Notes: generated by a model not told the origin, from the sequence alone. Counted from the first letter of the stretch, positions 9,394 to 16,607 are shown. The stretch: 37,929 nucleotides of DNA from an uncultured Actinomycetes bacterium (GCA_945957335.1 CAMFLJ010000003.1:1-37929), one strand, 5' to 3'. Numbers and translations: made by a program.

Positions 9394-10125
9394 GTGCGGG
9401 TCGACGTCTTCACGATCTTCCCCGACATGGTCTCGGGCTTCGCCGGCCAGAGCCTGCTGGGCCGGGCCACCACCAGGGGCCTGCTCGACATCAGGGTCCA
9501 CGACCTGCGCGAGCACACCACCGACGTGCACCGCACCGTCGACGACACGCCCTTCGGCGGCGGCGCCGGCATGGTGCTGATGCCCGAGCCGATCTACGCC
9601 GCGGTCGAGGCCGCCGAGCCGCCCCGGCCACTTTTCCTGCTCGGCCCCGGCGGGCGCACCCTCGACCAGGCCATGGCCCGCGAGCTGGCCGCCGGCGGCG
9701 GGTTCTCGCTGCTGTGCGGGCGCTACGAGGGCGTCGACGACCGCGTGCGCACGGAGCTGTGCGACGGCGAGCTGTCGATCGGCGACTACGTGCTCGGCGG
9801 GGGAGAGGTGGCCGCCATGGTCGTGCTCGAGGCCGTGGGGCGCCTGGTGCCCGGCGTGATGGGCAACGCCGCCTCGGCGGGCGAGGAGTCGTTCTCCGAC
9901 GGGCTGCTCGAGTACCCCCAGTTCACCAAGCCGGCCGAGTTCCGCGGCATGGCGGTGCCCGAGGTGCTCCGCAGCGGCGACCACGGGAAGGTCGCCCGCT
10001 GGCGCCGAGCGCAGGCCCTGCGGCGCACGGTGGCGGCCCGCCCCGACCTGATCGAGGCCCGGGGCGGCCTCACCCCGGACGAGCAGGGCCTCCTCGACGA
10101 GCTCGCCCCCGACGAGGCCCCCTGA
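9394..10125 (+). CDS. trmD: tRNA (guanine-N1)-methyltransferase TrmD
   Basis: 243 residues. TrmD makes m1G37 in tRNAs that have G at position 36, which prevents +1 frameshifting. The SPOUT knot elements are present: LLCGRYEGVDDR and SIGDYVLGGGE around the SAM site, and DDTPFGGGAGMVLMPEPIY earlier. The start is GTG (VRVDVFTIFPDM), the conserved N-terminus, so no longer form is needed. It lies in the standard operon position between rimM and rplS. Confidence 0.98.
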   Translation: MRVDVFTIFPDMVSGFAGQSLLGRATTRGLLDIRVHDLREHTTDVHRTVDDTPFGGGAGMVLMPEPIYAAVEAAEPPRPLFLLGPGGRTLDQAMARELAAGGGFSLLCGRYEGVDDRVRTELCDGELSIGDYVLGGGEVAAMVVLEAVGRLVPGVMGNAASAGEESFSDGLLEYPQFTKPAEFRGMAVPEVLRSGDHGKVARWRRAQALRRTVAARPDLIEARGGLTPDEQGLLDELAPDEAP

Positions 10126-10169
10126 CCCGGCCCTGACGGGGCGCTTTGCCGTTTCGGCGCCGGGCCGCG

Positions 10170-10175
10170 TAGCAT
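10170..10175 (+). promoter_or_regulatory. Candidate -10 box for rplS
   Basis: TAGCAT 45 nt after trmD. A start at about 10183 would give a roughly 90-nt leader with two hairpins before rplS. Confidence 0.45.
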
Positions 10176-10187
10176 GCAGGGTCCCCT

Positions 10188-10240
10188 CATGACCGGTCCT
10201 CCCGGTCATGCGGTGCCGGCGGCCGGTCCGCCGCCGCACC
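10188..10240 (+). promoter_or_regulatory. Two-hairpin leader upstream of rplS
   Basis: Hairpin 1 has perfect 9-bp arms CATGACCGG and CCGGTCATG (10188-10196 and 10202-10210) with loop TCCTC. Hairpin 2 pairs GGTGC with GCACC and CGGCGG with CCGCCG (10212-10222 with 10228-10240), with loop CCGGT and a two-base bulge. The leader ORF start codon lies inside hairpin 1. Autoregulation of L19 by such leaders is known in other phyla; this structure is not one I recognise. Confidence 0.5.
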
Positions 10241-10275
10241 TCACAGAACGCCACGAACGCCAGGAACACAGATGA
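10189..10275 (+). CDS. Putative 28-residue leader peptide coupled to rplS
   Basis: ATG 10189 opens 28 codons (starting MTGPPGHAVPAAGPPPH, ending ERHERQEHR) and the TGA overlaps the rplS ATG at 10272 as ATGA. The start codon sits in the first leader hairpin and 13 nt after a TAGCAT box, so it would be almost leaderless. The Pro-rich first part and the Arg/His/Glu tail look unlike a functional protein. A coupling or attenuation role is inference. The exact stop-start overlap, the same as at htrA, is the main support. Confidence 0.4.
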   Translation: MTGPPGHAVPAAGPPPHLTERHERQEHR

Positions 10276-10616
10276 ACGCCATCGACCTCATCGACGCCCA
10301 GAGCCTCCGCGACGACGTCCCCGCCTTCGACGCCGGCGACACGCTGAAGGTCCACGTCCGCGTGGTCGAGGGCAACCGTGAGCGCGTCCAGGTGTTCCAG
10401 GGCGCCGTGATCCGCCGCCAGGGCTCGGGCCTGCGTGAGACCTTCACGGTCCGCAAGGTCAGCTTCGGCGTCGGCGTCGAGCGCACCTTCCCGGTGCACT
10501 CCCCGATCGTGGCCAAGATCGAGGTCGTGAGCCGCGGTGACGTGCGCCGGGCCAAGCTCTACTACCTGCGCGACCGCGTCGGGAAGGCCGCCAAGATCAA
10601 GGAGAAGCGCGACTGA
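10272..10616 (+). CDS. rplS: 50S ribosomal protein L19
   Basis: 114 residues, normal length for bL19, which lies at the 30S-50S interface. Family features are visible: FDAGDTLKVHVRVVEGNRERVQVFQGAVI and FGVGVERTFPVHSP (given here in parts of a continuous match), then RRAKLYYLRDRVGKAAKIKEK at the C-terminus. AGGAA lies 6-8 nt before the ATG. It has its own promoter candidate and leader after trmD, and a terminator-like hairpin follows, so it can be expressed apart from the rest of the operon. Confidence 0.97.
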   Translation: MNAIDLIDAQSLRDDVPAFDAGDTLKVHVRVVEGNRERVQVFQGAVIRRQGSGLRETFTVRKVSFGVGVERTFPVHSPIVAKIEVVSRGDVRRAKLYYLRDRVGKAAKIKEKRD

Positions 10617-10636
10617 CGCGTCTGCGTCGACAGCGC

Positions 10637-10666
10637 GGCACCCACCGGCACGGCCGGCGCGGTGCC
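10637..10666 (+). terminator. Nested hairpin after rplS
   Basis: Outer arms GGCACC (10637-10642) and GGTGCC (10661-10666) enclose inner arms CCGGC and GCCGG with loop ACG. The location just after the ribosomal protein gene supports a terminator. Confidence 0.45.
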
Positions 10667-10708
10667 CACTCCATCGGGCGGCCCCGGCCGCACGGGGTGA
10701 GGTGACCG

Positions 10709-11011
10709 GTGAGCACCGAGGATCTCGAGGACTACGAGTCCGACGTCGAGCTGCAGCTCTACCGCGAGTACAAGGACGTCTGCCCGATGTTCCGGTACGT
10801 CGTGGAGACCGAGCGGCGCTTCTACCTCGCCAACGAGGTGAACCAGTCGGTGCTCGACGAGGGTGGCCGCACCCGCGTCGAGCTCGAGCTGCGCGACGCC
10901 TGGGTCTGGGACATGTACCGCCAGAACCGCTTCGTCAGCCACGTGCGGGTCGTCACGTTCAAGGACGTCAACATCGAGGAGCTCCCGCGCGAAGAGCTGG
11001 AGCTGGGGTGA
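10709..11011 (+). CDS. DUF2469 family protein
   Basis: 100 residues, acidic at both ends (STEDLEDYESDVE at the start, EELPREELELG at the end). The core YREYKDVCPMFRYVVETERRFYLANEV is typical of the DUF2469 family, which is conserved across actinobacteria next to yraN. Function is unknown. The start is a GTG with GAGGTGA just upstream. yraN follows after a 13-nt gap. The usual upstream neighbours lepB and rnhB are missing at this locus. Confidence 0.93.
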   Translation: MSTEDLEDYESDVELQLYREYKDVCPMFRYVVETERRFYLANEVNQSVLDEGGRTRVELELRDAWVWDMYRQNRFVSHVRVVTFKDVNIEELPREELELG

Positions 11012-11024
11012 GCGGGCGCCAGGG

Positions 11025-11369
11025 GTGACCGCCGGCCGGCGGGCGCTGGGCGCCCGGGGCGAGGCGTTGGCGGCGCGGTGGTACGAGGCCCACGGCTACA
11101 CCGTGGTGGCGCGCAACTGGCGCTGCCGCGAGGGCGAGCTCGACCTGGTCCTGGCCCGCGACGGCACCGTGGTGTTCTGCGAGGTCAAGGCCCGCTCGTC
11201 GTCGGCCTACGGGTCGCCGGCCGAGGCCGTCACCCGCACCAAGCAGCTCCGGCTGCGCCGTCTGGCCATGCGGTGGCTCGACGAGCAGGAGGCCCGGCCC
11301 GCGCGGTTGCGCTTCGACGTGGCGGCCGTGCTCGGCTCGCGCGTCGAGGTGATCGAGTCGGCCTTCTAG
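11025..11369 (+). CDS. YraN family (UPF0102) nuclease-like protein
   Basis: 114 residues with a PD-(D/E)XK-like fold signature: GRRALGARGEALAARWYEAHGY, then EGELDLVLARDG and VVFCEVKARSS, the E-x-D and E-x-K pairs of the family. YraN proteins resemble Holliday-junction resolvases, but activity is not established for most members. GTG 11025 with AGGGG directly in front gives the conserved N-terminus. Its last four bases overlap the end of the convergent tetR-type gene. Confidence 0.92.
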   Translation: MTAGRRALGARGEALAARWYEAHGYTVVARNWRCREGELDLVLARDGTVVFCEVKARSSSAYGSPAEAVTRTKQLRLRRLAMRWLDEQEARPARLRFDVAAVLGSRVEVIESAF

Positions 11370-12049
11370 GCCGGCGGGCTCGGCGGGGCAGGGGCCAGCA
11401 GCCGCACCACGGCGGTGGTGAGCTCCTCGGCCAGGCCGTCGTCGCCCAGCAGCTCCCGGAGGTGGGTGACCGACGCAGTCGAGAGCAGCACGTCGACGGT
11501 GGCCGCCGTGCCGGCGGGCGCGGTGGCCAGCTCGGGGGCGAACCACGAGCCCACCTGCTCGTGGAGGCGGTCGTGGCGGATGGCCAGGAGGGCAGCGCCC
11601 AGGCGGCTGGTGGGGGCGAGGCGCTCGACCGAGCGCAGCAGCCCGGCCGTGCGGTCGGCCAGCTCGAGGCGCAGGGCCACGAGGGCGGCGGCCCGTTCGG
11701 CGGTGTCACCGCCGGGGGCCTCGGTGGCGAGGCAGTGGGCGATGCTGGGGAACACCTCGGTGGCGACGGCGCCGAAGAGGGCCTCGCGGTCGGGGAAGTA
11801 GCGGAAGATCGTGCGCTCCGACACGCCGCTGACCTCGGCGATGTCGGCGAAGGTGGGCACCGGGTTGCCGCCGTCGACGAGCTCGAGGGTGGCGGCCACG
11901 ACCGCGGCGCGGCCCCGCTCGGCCCGCAGGCGCCGCCCGTCGATCACCGGCTCGGCCGCGCCCCGCACCTGGAGCGCGGCGATCAGCGCGTCGGTGGAGG
12001 CGTCGTCGGCCTCGGCCGTGACGGTGGGGGCGGGGGAGTCGGCGGCCAT
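11366..12049 (-). CDS. TetR/AcrR family transcriptional regulator
   Basis: 227 residues. The helix-turn-helix is at about 45-95, with TFADIAEVSGVSERTIFRYF as the recognition part (FADIAEVSGVSERTIFRYFP, T/S-x-R-T-x-[FY]-x-[YH]F pattern). A 40-residue N-terminal extension precedes it. The C-terminal ligand domain is Ala/Leu-rich and unassigned. A TAGCGT box ends 9 nt before the ATG. It is divergent from the TIGR03083-type gene across a 67-bp gap, so joint regulation of both is likely, and it ends tail-to-tail inside yraN. The ligand is unknown. Confidence 0.93.
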   Translation of the reverse strand: MAADSPAPTVTAEADDASTDALIAALQVRGAAEPVIDGRRLRAERGRAAVVAATLELVDGGNPVPTFADIAEVSGVSERTIFRYFPDREALFGAVATEVFPSIAHCLATEAPGGDTAERAAALVALRLELADRTAGLLRSVERLAPTSRLGAALLAIRHDRLHEQVGSWFAPELATAPAGTAATVDVLLSTASVTHLRELLGDDGLAEELTTAVVRLLAPAPPSPPA

Positions 12050-12058
12050 GCGGGCGCG

Positions 12059-12064
12059 ACGCTA
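12059..12064 (-). promoter_or_regulatory. -10 box for leaderless tetR-type gene
   Basis: TAGCGT on the minus strand, 9 nt from the ATG ending at 12049. Confidence 0.5.
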
Positions 12065-12089
12065 CCGGCTCCCCGTGCCCGGCCTGCCC

Positions 12090-12095
12090 TAACGT
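12090..12095 (+). promoter_or_regulatory. -10 box for the TIGR03083-type gene
   Basis: TAACGT followed by a short leader with the ribosome site GGAGGGGGG before ATG 12117. It lies in the 67-bp gap shared with the divergent regulator. Confidence 0.5.
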
Positions 12096-12116
12096 GCGCA
12101 GCGGAGGGGGGACGCC

Positions 12117-12938
12117 ATGGGGGACGAACCGATCGTCGACGTGCTCGACCATGTCTGGTCGTCGACGCTGCAGGCCACCAAGGGGCTCGACGAGGCGGCG
12201 TGGGCCCAGCCGTCGGAGCTGCCGGGCTGGACGCTCAAGGACTGCATGAGCCACGTCGCCGTCATCGAGGCCGGCTTCCTCGGTGAGGCGCCCGACCCGG
12301 TGCCGGTCGACCACCTCGCCCACGTGGTCACGCCCTTCCAGGAGATGATGGAGGTCGGGGTCGAGGCGTGGCGGCCGCTGAGCGGCGCCGAGGTGCGGGC
12401 CCGCTTCGCGGACGTGACCCCCCGCCGCGTCGCCCAGCTGCGCGCCATGTCCGACGACGAGATGGCGGCGCCGTCGTGGTCGCCGATCGGTGAGGTGCCC
12501 TACCGCGAGTTCCTGGTGGTGCGGGCGTTCGACTCGTGGATGCACGAGCAGGACCTGCGCCGGGTGCTCGGCCGGCCCGGTGACCTCGACGGCTTCGCCG
12601 TCGAGCCGGCGCTGCTCCGGTTCCGGGCGGCGCTCCCGGCCGTGGTCGGCAAGCGGGCCGGCGCGCCCGACGGCGCCCGCATCGTGGTGCGCACCACCGG
12701 GCCGACCGAGGTCGAGCTTGGCCTGGTCGTGGAGGGTCGGGCCCGCCTGGTCGACGCGGCCGAACTGGCCTCGTGGGCCGAGCCGACGGTGGCCGTGACC
12801 CTCCCGTTCGAGGCCCTGGTGGCCCTCGGCGGGGGCCGGTGGGGCCGTGAGCGTGCCGAGGCGGCGGGTGGGGTGGCCTACGAAGGCGACGTCGAGCTCG
12901 GGCACCGGGTGCTCGACAGCCTGGCCTTCACCCCCTGA
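12117..12938 (+). CDS. DinB-like maleylpyruvate isomerase family protein (TIGR03083 type)
   Basis: 273 residues. The N-terminal four-helix DinB-like domain has likely metal ligands H46 (CMSHVAVIE) and H143 in AFDSWMHEQDLRR, a family pattern that supplies a metal site for thiol-dependent chemistry. The C-terminal SCP2-like part (about 160-273) ends with GRWGRERAEAAGGVAYEGDVELGHRVLDSLAF in outline. Family members are mycothiol-dependent isomerases, transferases or hydrolases in actinobacteria; the substrate cannot be told here. A clear GGAGGGGGG site precedes the ATG. The divergent TetR-type gene is the likely regulator. The nearby mycoredoxin and DsbA-like genes fit a mycothiol theme. Confidence 0.88.
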   Translation: MGDEPIVDVLDHVWSSTLQATKGLDEAAWAQPSELPGWTLKDCMSHVAVIEAGFLGEAPDPVPVDHLAHVVTPFQEMMEVGVEAWRPLSGAEVRARFADVTPRRVAQLRAMSDDEMAAPSWSPIGEVPYREFLVVRAFDSWMHEQDLRRVLGRPGDLDGFAVEPALLRFRAALPAVVGKRAGAPDGARIVVRTTGPTEVELGLVVEGRARLVDAAELASWAEPTVAVTLPFEALVALGGGRWGRERAEAAGGVAYEGDVELGHRVLDSLAFTP

Positions 12939-12959
12939 GCCGGCCCGGGACGCCTCTGA

Positions 12960-12975
12960 GGGCCCGCTGGGGCCC
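12960..12975 (+). terminator. Short hairpin after the TIGR03083-type gene
   Basis: GGGCCC-GCTG-GGGCCC forms a 6-bp stem 22 nt after the stop codon. A weak candidate, judged on position and stem only. Confidence 0.3.
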
Positions 12976-13046
12976 CGTCTTGGCCCTCCCGGCCGGGGTT
13001 GGCGCGCCCGTCGGTTGCCCCCGAGGTGTGACGGGGATCATTTCCT

Positions 13047-13058
13047 GACGGATCCGTC
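13047..13058. promoter_or_regulatory. Palindrome upstream of the Thr/Asp-rich surface protein gene
   Basis: GACGGATCCGTC is a perfect 12-bp palindrome in an AT-richer stretch (about 13030-13130) that also holds the direct repeat ACTTTGCC-GGA-ACTTTGCC. It may be an operator in the promoter region of the gene at 13185. No matching second copy was found in the window. Confidence 0.3.
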
Positions 13059-13184
13059 CGACTTTGCCGGAACTTTGCCTGTGCCCAACCTGCCGCTGTG
13101 CTTGCCACCGCAATCATGTGCCCCGACGAGTGTGGCGGAGACACACCAGCAGCAACCACAGCTACACGACGCCGGGAGGATGTC

Positions 13185-13661
13185 ATGGCAATCGAGTTCG
13201 GTACCCGCAAGATGATCGTCGCCGCCGCAGTGGGGGGCACCGCCCTCCTCCTCGGGGGCATCACGGTGGCCGCCGCGCAGAACGGTGACGGCCCCCGCCT
13301 TCGCCCCGCCGCGGTGGTCGACACGACCCTCGACACGAGCACGACCGACACCACGGTCACGGACACGACCGACACCACGGTCACCGACACCACGGACACC
13401 ACCGTCGACCCCACGTCGACCACGGTCGTCGACGACCACGGCAACGACGCGGACGACGACGACGCCGTCGAGGGCACCACCTCGAGCACCGTCCGTCACC
13501 ACGAGGACGAGGACGAGAACGAGGACGAGAGCGAGCACGAGGACGGTGACCACCACCGTGGCGAGGGTGGCGGCACCACCTCCACCACCGTGGCCGGCAC
13601 CGCCGGCACCTCTGGCACGTCGGGCCGGGGCGGCAGCGGCCACCACGGCGGCGACGACTGA
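13185..13661 (+). CDS. Exported or anchored acidic Thr/Asp-rich low-complexity protein
   Basis: 158 residues. An N-terminal basic segment and hydrophobic stretch (about 10-31, IVAAAVGGTALLLGGITVAAA) form a signal peptide or single anchor. A Thr/Asp repeat region follows (about 46-85, TTDTTVTDTTDTTVTDTTD), then an acidic His/Glu/Asp run (about 86-130, HHEDEDENEDESEHEDGDHH), and a Gly/Ser/Thr-rich tail. The His and acidic clusters could bind cations, which is inference. ATG 13185 is set by GGGAGGATGTC directly upstream. The DNA repeat ACCGACACCACGGTCAC recurs in the Thr region and may vary in copy number between strains. No homologue recognised. Confidence 0.85.
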   Translation: MAIEFGTRKMIVAAAVGGTALLLGGITVAAAQNGDGPRLRPAAVVDTTLDTSTTDTTVTDTTDTTVTDTTDTTVDPTSTTVVDDHGNDADDDDAVEGTTSSTVRHHEDEDENEDESEHEDGDHHRGEGGGTTSTTVAGTAGTSGTSGRGGSGHHGGDD

Positions 13662-13694
13662 GACGTCATCGTTGGGAGCGGCTCGGCCAGGCCG

Positions 13695-13700
13695 TAGCGT
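13695..13700 (+). promoter_or_regulatory. -10 box for leaderless DsbA-like gene
   Basis: TAGCGT with 6 nt to ATG 13707; no ribosome site is visible. Confidence 0.55.
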
Positions 13701-13706
13701 TCGGGC

Positions 13707-14366
13707 ATGGCCGAGCCCTCCGACATCGAGTTCTTCTTCGACCCGATCTGCCCGTTCGCCTGGGTGACGAGTCGATGGATCACCGCAGTGGCGCCCCAGC
13801 GGGGCGCCACTGTCGCGTGGCGCTTCATCTGCCTCTCGATCGTCAACGAGGGCAAGGACTACGCCACGGAGTTCCCGCCCGCCTACCCGACGCTGCACGG
13901 CCTGGGCCGCACCCTCCTGCGGGTGGCGGCGGCCGCCCGTGAGGCCGGCGGCAACGAGACCGTCGCCGCGTTCTACTCGGCGTGCGGTGCCCGCCTCCAC
14001 GTCGGCGGTGGCACCGTCGCCCTCTGGAAGGGCGAGCCGGTCCCCGACGACCTCGTCGCGTCGATCCTGGCCGACGCCGGCCTCGACCCCGCGCTGGCCG
14101 CGGCGGCCGACGACCCCGGCCGCGACGTCGTGCTGCGCGAGGAGAGCGAGCTCGCGCTCTCTCGGACCGGGCCCGACGTGGGCACGCCGATCCTCACCTT
14201 CGATCCCGGCCTGCCCACCGAGTCGTCGCTCTTCGGGCCGGTGATCTCCAAGGCGCCCACGGGCGACGAGGCCCTCGAGCTGTTCGACGCCGTGCGCACC
14301 CTCGCCCGCACCCACACCTTCGCCGAGCTCAAGCGGTCGCTGCGCGACCCGATCGAGTTCTCATGA
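13707..14366 (+). CDS. DsbA-family oxidoreductase resembling Rv2466c, one-cysteine active site
   Basis: 219-residue thioredoxin-fold protein of the mycothiol-dependent nitroreductase (Rv2466c-like) group. Shared marks are FFFDPICPFAWVTSRWI near the N-terminus, VGTPILTFDPG before the cis-Pro loop, and LFGPVISKAP, which matches the FFGPVLSK element of that family. The active site is C15-P-F-A18, whereas Rv2466c, as I recall it, has CPWC, so the resolving cysteine is absent. That suggests a monothiol mechanism via a mixed disulfide with mycothiol. It overlaps the mycoredoxin gene by ATGA, and such a mycoredoxin could release the mixed disulfide. The start is supported by TAGCGT 6 nt upstream. 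Confidence 0.9.
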   Translation: MAEPSDIEFFFDPICPFAWVTSRWITAVAPQRGATVAWRFICLSIVNEGKDYATEFPPAYPTLHGLGRTLLRVAAAAREAGGNETVAAFYSACGARLHVGGGTVALWKGEPVPDDLVASILADAGLDPALAAAADDPGRDVVLREESELALSRTGPDVGTPILTFDPGLPTESSLFGPVISKAPTGDEALELFDAVRTLARTHTFAELKRSLRDPIEFS

Positions 14367-14644
14367 GCTCCGAAGGGGCCGACGCCACTGACGCCGCCCC
14401 CGAGCCGGGACCGGATGTGCCGGTCGTGCTGTGGCGCCCCGGATGTGGGTTCTGCCGGCTGCTGTTCTCGAACCTCGACCGCCACGACGTGGCCTACGAG
14501 GTCCGCAACATCTGGGACGACGACGAGGCCCGGGCCCTGCTGAACGAGCGCATCGGCTGCGAGACGGTGCCCAGCGTGCTGATCGACGGCGAGCTGCTCG
14601 TGAACCCGTCGATCACCGACGTGCTCGAGCGCCTGGACGCCTGA
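14363..14644 (+). CDS. Mycoredoxin-like glutaredoxin-fold protein
   Basis: 93 residues. Mycoredoxins use mycothiol to reduce protein-mycothiol mixed disulfides. The motif WRPGCGFCRLL holds the C-x-x-C pair (C28 and C31) in the glutaredoxin position, and TVPSVLIDGELLVNPS provides the cis-Pro and thiol-binding loop. The first 20 residues are an acidic Pro-rich extension before the fold (VPVVLWRPG). It overlaps the DsbA-like gene by ATGA, so both are made together, which supports a joint mycothiol redox function. The closest known relatives would be the Mrx1-type proteins, which have CGYC. Confidence 0.92.
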   Translation: MSSEGADATDAAPEPGPDVPVVLWRPGCGFCRLLFSNLDRHDVAYEVRNIWDDDEARALLNERIGCETVPSVLIDGELLVNPSITDVLERLDA

Positions 14645-14645
14645 G

Positions 14646-15647
14646 GTGCCCGGGTCACCGCGGCGGCGGGCCGCCGCCCTCGCCCCGGCCGTGGTCGCGG
14701 TGGTCGCGGTGGTCGTCCCGGGCTGTGCGTCGGGCTCCACGGCCGCGCCGGGCGACGCGTCGCTCATCCCGCCGGAATCGGTCACCGAGGCACCCACCGG
14801 GGCGACCGCGGTGACCGCGGCGCAGCTGTGCGCCGACACGGTCGCGACCGAGGTGGGGGCCGCTCCAACGGGGCTCACCGAGGCGTCGGGCCTGGCCGCC
14901 AGCCGCGCCCACGCAGGGGTGCTGTGGTCCCACGACGACTCGGGGGGCGCTCCCGAGGTGTTCGCCCTCGGCGTCGACGGTTCCGACCAGGGCAGCGTCT
15001 CGGTGTCGGGTGCGCCGGCGGTCGACTGGGAGGACATCGCGCTCCTGCCCGGGCGGGACGGCGGCGCCGACCGCCTGGTGATCGGCGACATCGGCGACAA
15101 CCCGGAAGCGGGCGAGCGGGACACCGTGCCCGCCCGCCTGGTGATCGTCGACGAGCCCGCCCCGCCGGGCGCGGGCGCGACGGGTGCCACCGGGCCCGCC
15201 ACCGTGGTGGCCGTCGCCTACCCCGATGGCGCCCGCGACGCCGAGACCGTCCTGGCCGACCCTCGCACCGGCGACGTGTTCGTCGTCTCCAAGCAGTGGG
15301 ACGGGGCGGCCACGGGCGTCTACCGGGTGCCGTCGCTGACGGCGTCGGGTGCCACCCCGGTGACCATGGAGCGGGTCGCGTCGGTGGGGGGCGACGCCAT
15401 CCTGGCGACCGGCGGCGACGTGTCGCCCGACGGCTCGATCATCGCCCTGCGGACCTATCCCGACGTGCGCCTGTGGGATCGCGGCCCCGACGAGACCGTG
15501 GCCCAGGCGCTGGCCCGCCCGCCGACCTGCACGCTGCCGGTGGTCGAGCGCCAGGGCGAGGCCGTGGCCTTCACCGCCGACGGCCGTGGCTTCGTCACCA
15601 TCTCCGAAGGGGCCGACGTGCCCCTGCACGTTCGCCGGCTCCCCTAG
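14646..15647 (+). CDS. Exported propeller-like protein, possible lipoprotein
   Basis: 333 residues with an N-terminal signal (RRRAAALAPAVVAVVAVVVPGC). The Cys at about 27 in VVPGCASG resembles a lipobox, though Pro at -2 is unusual. The mature part has repeated beta-strand segments such as LVIGDIGDNPEAGERD, FVVSKQWDGAATGVYRVP, GGDVSPDGSIIALRTYPDVRLWD and EAVAFTADGRGFVTISEG, as in WD40- or phytase-esterase-like propellers. Function is unknown. The GTG start lies 1 nt after the mycoredoxin stop, so it is probably in the same operon. Other in-frame starts are inside the signal sequence and less likely. Confidence 0.85.
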   Translation: MPGSPRRRAAALAPAVVAVVAVVVPGCASGSTAAPGDASLIPPESVTEAPTGATAVTAAQLCADTVATEVGAAPTGLTEASGLAASRAHAGVLWSHDDSGGAPEVFALGVDGSDQGSVSVSGAPAVDWEDIALLPGRDGGADRLVIGDIGDNPEAGERDTVPARLVIVDEPAPPGAGATGATGPATVVAVAYPDGARDAETVLADPRTGDVFVVSKQWDGAATGVYRVPSLTASGATPVTMERVASVGGDAILATGGDVSPDGSIIALRTYPDVRLWDRGPDETVAQALARPPTCTLPVVERQGEAVAFTADGRGFVTISEGADVPLHVRRLP

Positions 15648-15674
15648 CGGCGAGGACCCCGGCGGCTCGGCGGC

Positions 15675-16607
15675 TCAGGGCTCGAGGACGACCTTGATGG
15701 CGCCGGCGGCCCGGTCGGCCGCGGTGGCGAAGGCCTCGGCGGCGGCGTCGAGCGGGAACCGGTGGGTGATGATGGCGTCGGCCAGCTCGGGGCGGGAGGC
15801 CAGCATGGCGGCGGCGACGTCGATGTCTCGCGACGGGCCCGAGCGGTTGTACATGACGGCCGGGACCATCGAGATCTCCTTCATGCAGACCTCGAGGCCG
15901 GGCATCTCGACGGTGCCGTCCCAGTAGCTGGCCAGCAGCACGATGGTGCCGCCGGGGCGGCAGCGCCGGGCGGCGTCGGCCAGCGCCGACGCGGTGCCGG
16001 CCGCCTCGATCACGACGTCGTAGCCGTCGGTGGGCTCGCCCGCACCCAGGCGGGCGGCGGCCTCGCGCTGTCGGTCGTGGCGGGCCACGAGGTCGACAGT
16101 GGCGCCGGTGGCCTGGGCGGCGACGAGCGCGGTCTGGCCGATGGTGCCGCCACCGATGACGGCCACGCGCTGGCCGCCGGTGATGCCACCGCGGCGCACG
16201 CCGTGGACGGCCACGGCGAGGGGCTCGACCAGGCAGCCCTCGGACACGTCGACGCCGACCGGCAGGGGAGCGAGGGCGGAGGCGGGCACCAGGCACTCCT
16301 CGGCCATGCCGCCGTCGTGGCCGACGCCGAACACGATGCCGGGGCCGAGCGTGCACTGGTGGTAGTCGCCGGCGACGCAGGGGCCGCACTCGCCGCACGG
16401 GGCGAGCGGCTCGACCGCGACGGCCCGGCCGTCGGGCGTGATGCCGGCGAACTCGTGGCCGAACGTGAGCGGCAGCCCCATGGGCAGCAGGTGCAGGTCG
16501 GACCCGCAGATGCCGGCCGAGGCCACCTTCACCACCACGCCCTCACCCTCGGGGCGCGCCACCTCGACGACGGCGGCGTTCCCCTCGACGCAACGGACTG
16601 CCTTCAT
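15675..16607 (-). CDS. Zinc-dependent medium-chain alcohol dehydrogenase
   Basis: 310 residues, MDR superfamily. Catalytic zinc residues are C34 (GICGSDLH) and H51-E52 (GHE), with E128 nearby. The structural zinc lobe is C71, C74, C77 and C85 (CGECGPCVAGDYHQC). The Rossmann motif is VIGGGTIGQ (150-158), followed by D/R-rich binding of the cofactor adenosine. It is about 30-40 residues shorter than typical members, with a short N-terminal catalytic lobe (PMGLPLTFGHE instead of a longer loop). The substrate is unknown; threonine dehydrogenase- or sorbitol dehydrogenase-like activity is possible. It is convergent with the propeller gene. Confidence 0.92.
   Translation of the reverse strand: MKAVRCVEGNAAVVEVARPEGEGVVVKVASAGICGSDLHLLPMGLPLTFGHEFAGITPDGRAVAVEPLAPCGECGPCVAGDYHQCTLGPGIVFGVGHDGGMAEECLVPASALAPLPVGVDVSEGCLVEPLAVAVHGVRRGGITGGQRVAVIGGGTIGQTALVAAQATGATVDLVARHDRQREAAARLGAGEPTDGYDVVIEAAGTASALADAARRCRPGGTIVLLASYWDGTVEMPGLEVCMKEISMVPAVMYNRSGPSRDIDVAAAMLASRPELADAIITHRFPLDAAAEAFATAADRAAGAIKVVLEP

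Noticed and set aside
13068..13100. GGAAC followed by a possible -10, considered as an ECF-type promoter
   Set aside because: The -10 part does not match any clear consensus and the spacing is uncertain.
13320..13410. Short tandem repeats considered as a CRISPR array
   Set aside because: The units are contiguous without spacers and encode a Thr/Asp repeat in a gene with a firm start; no cas genes.
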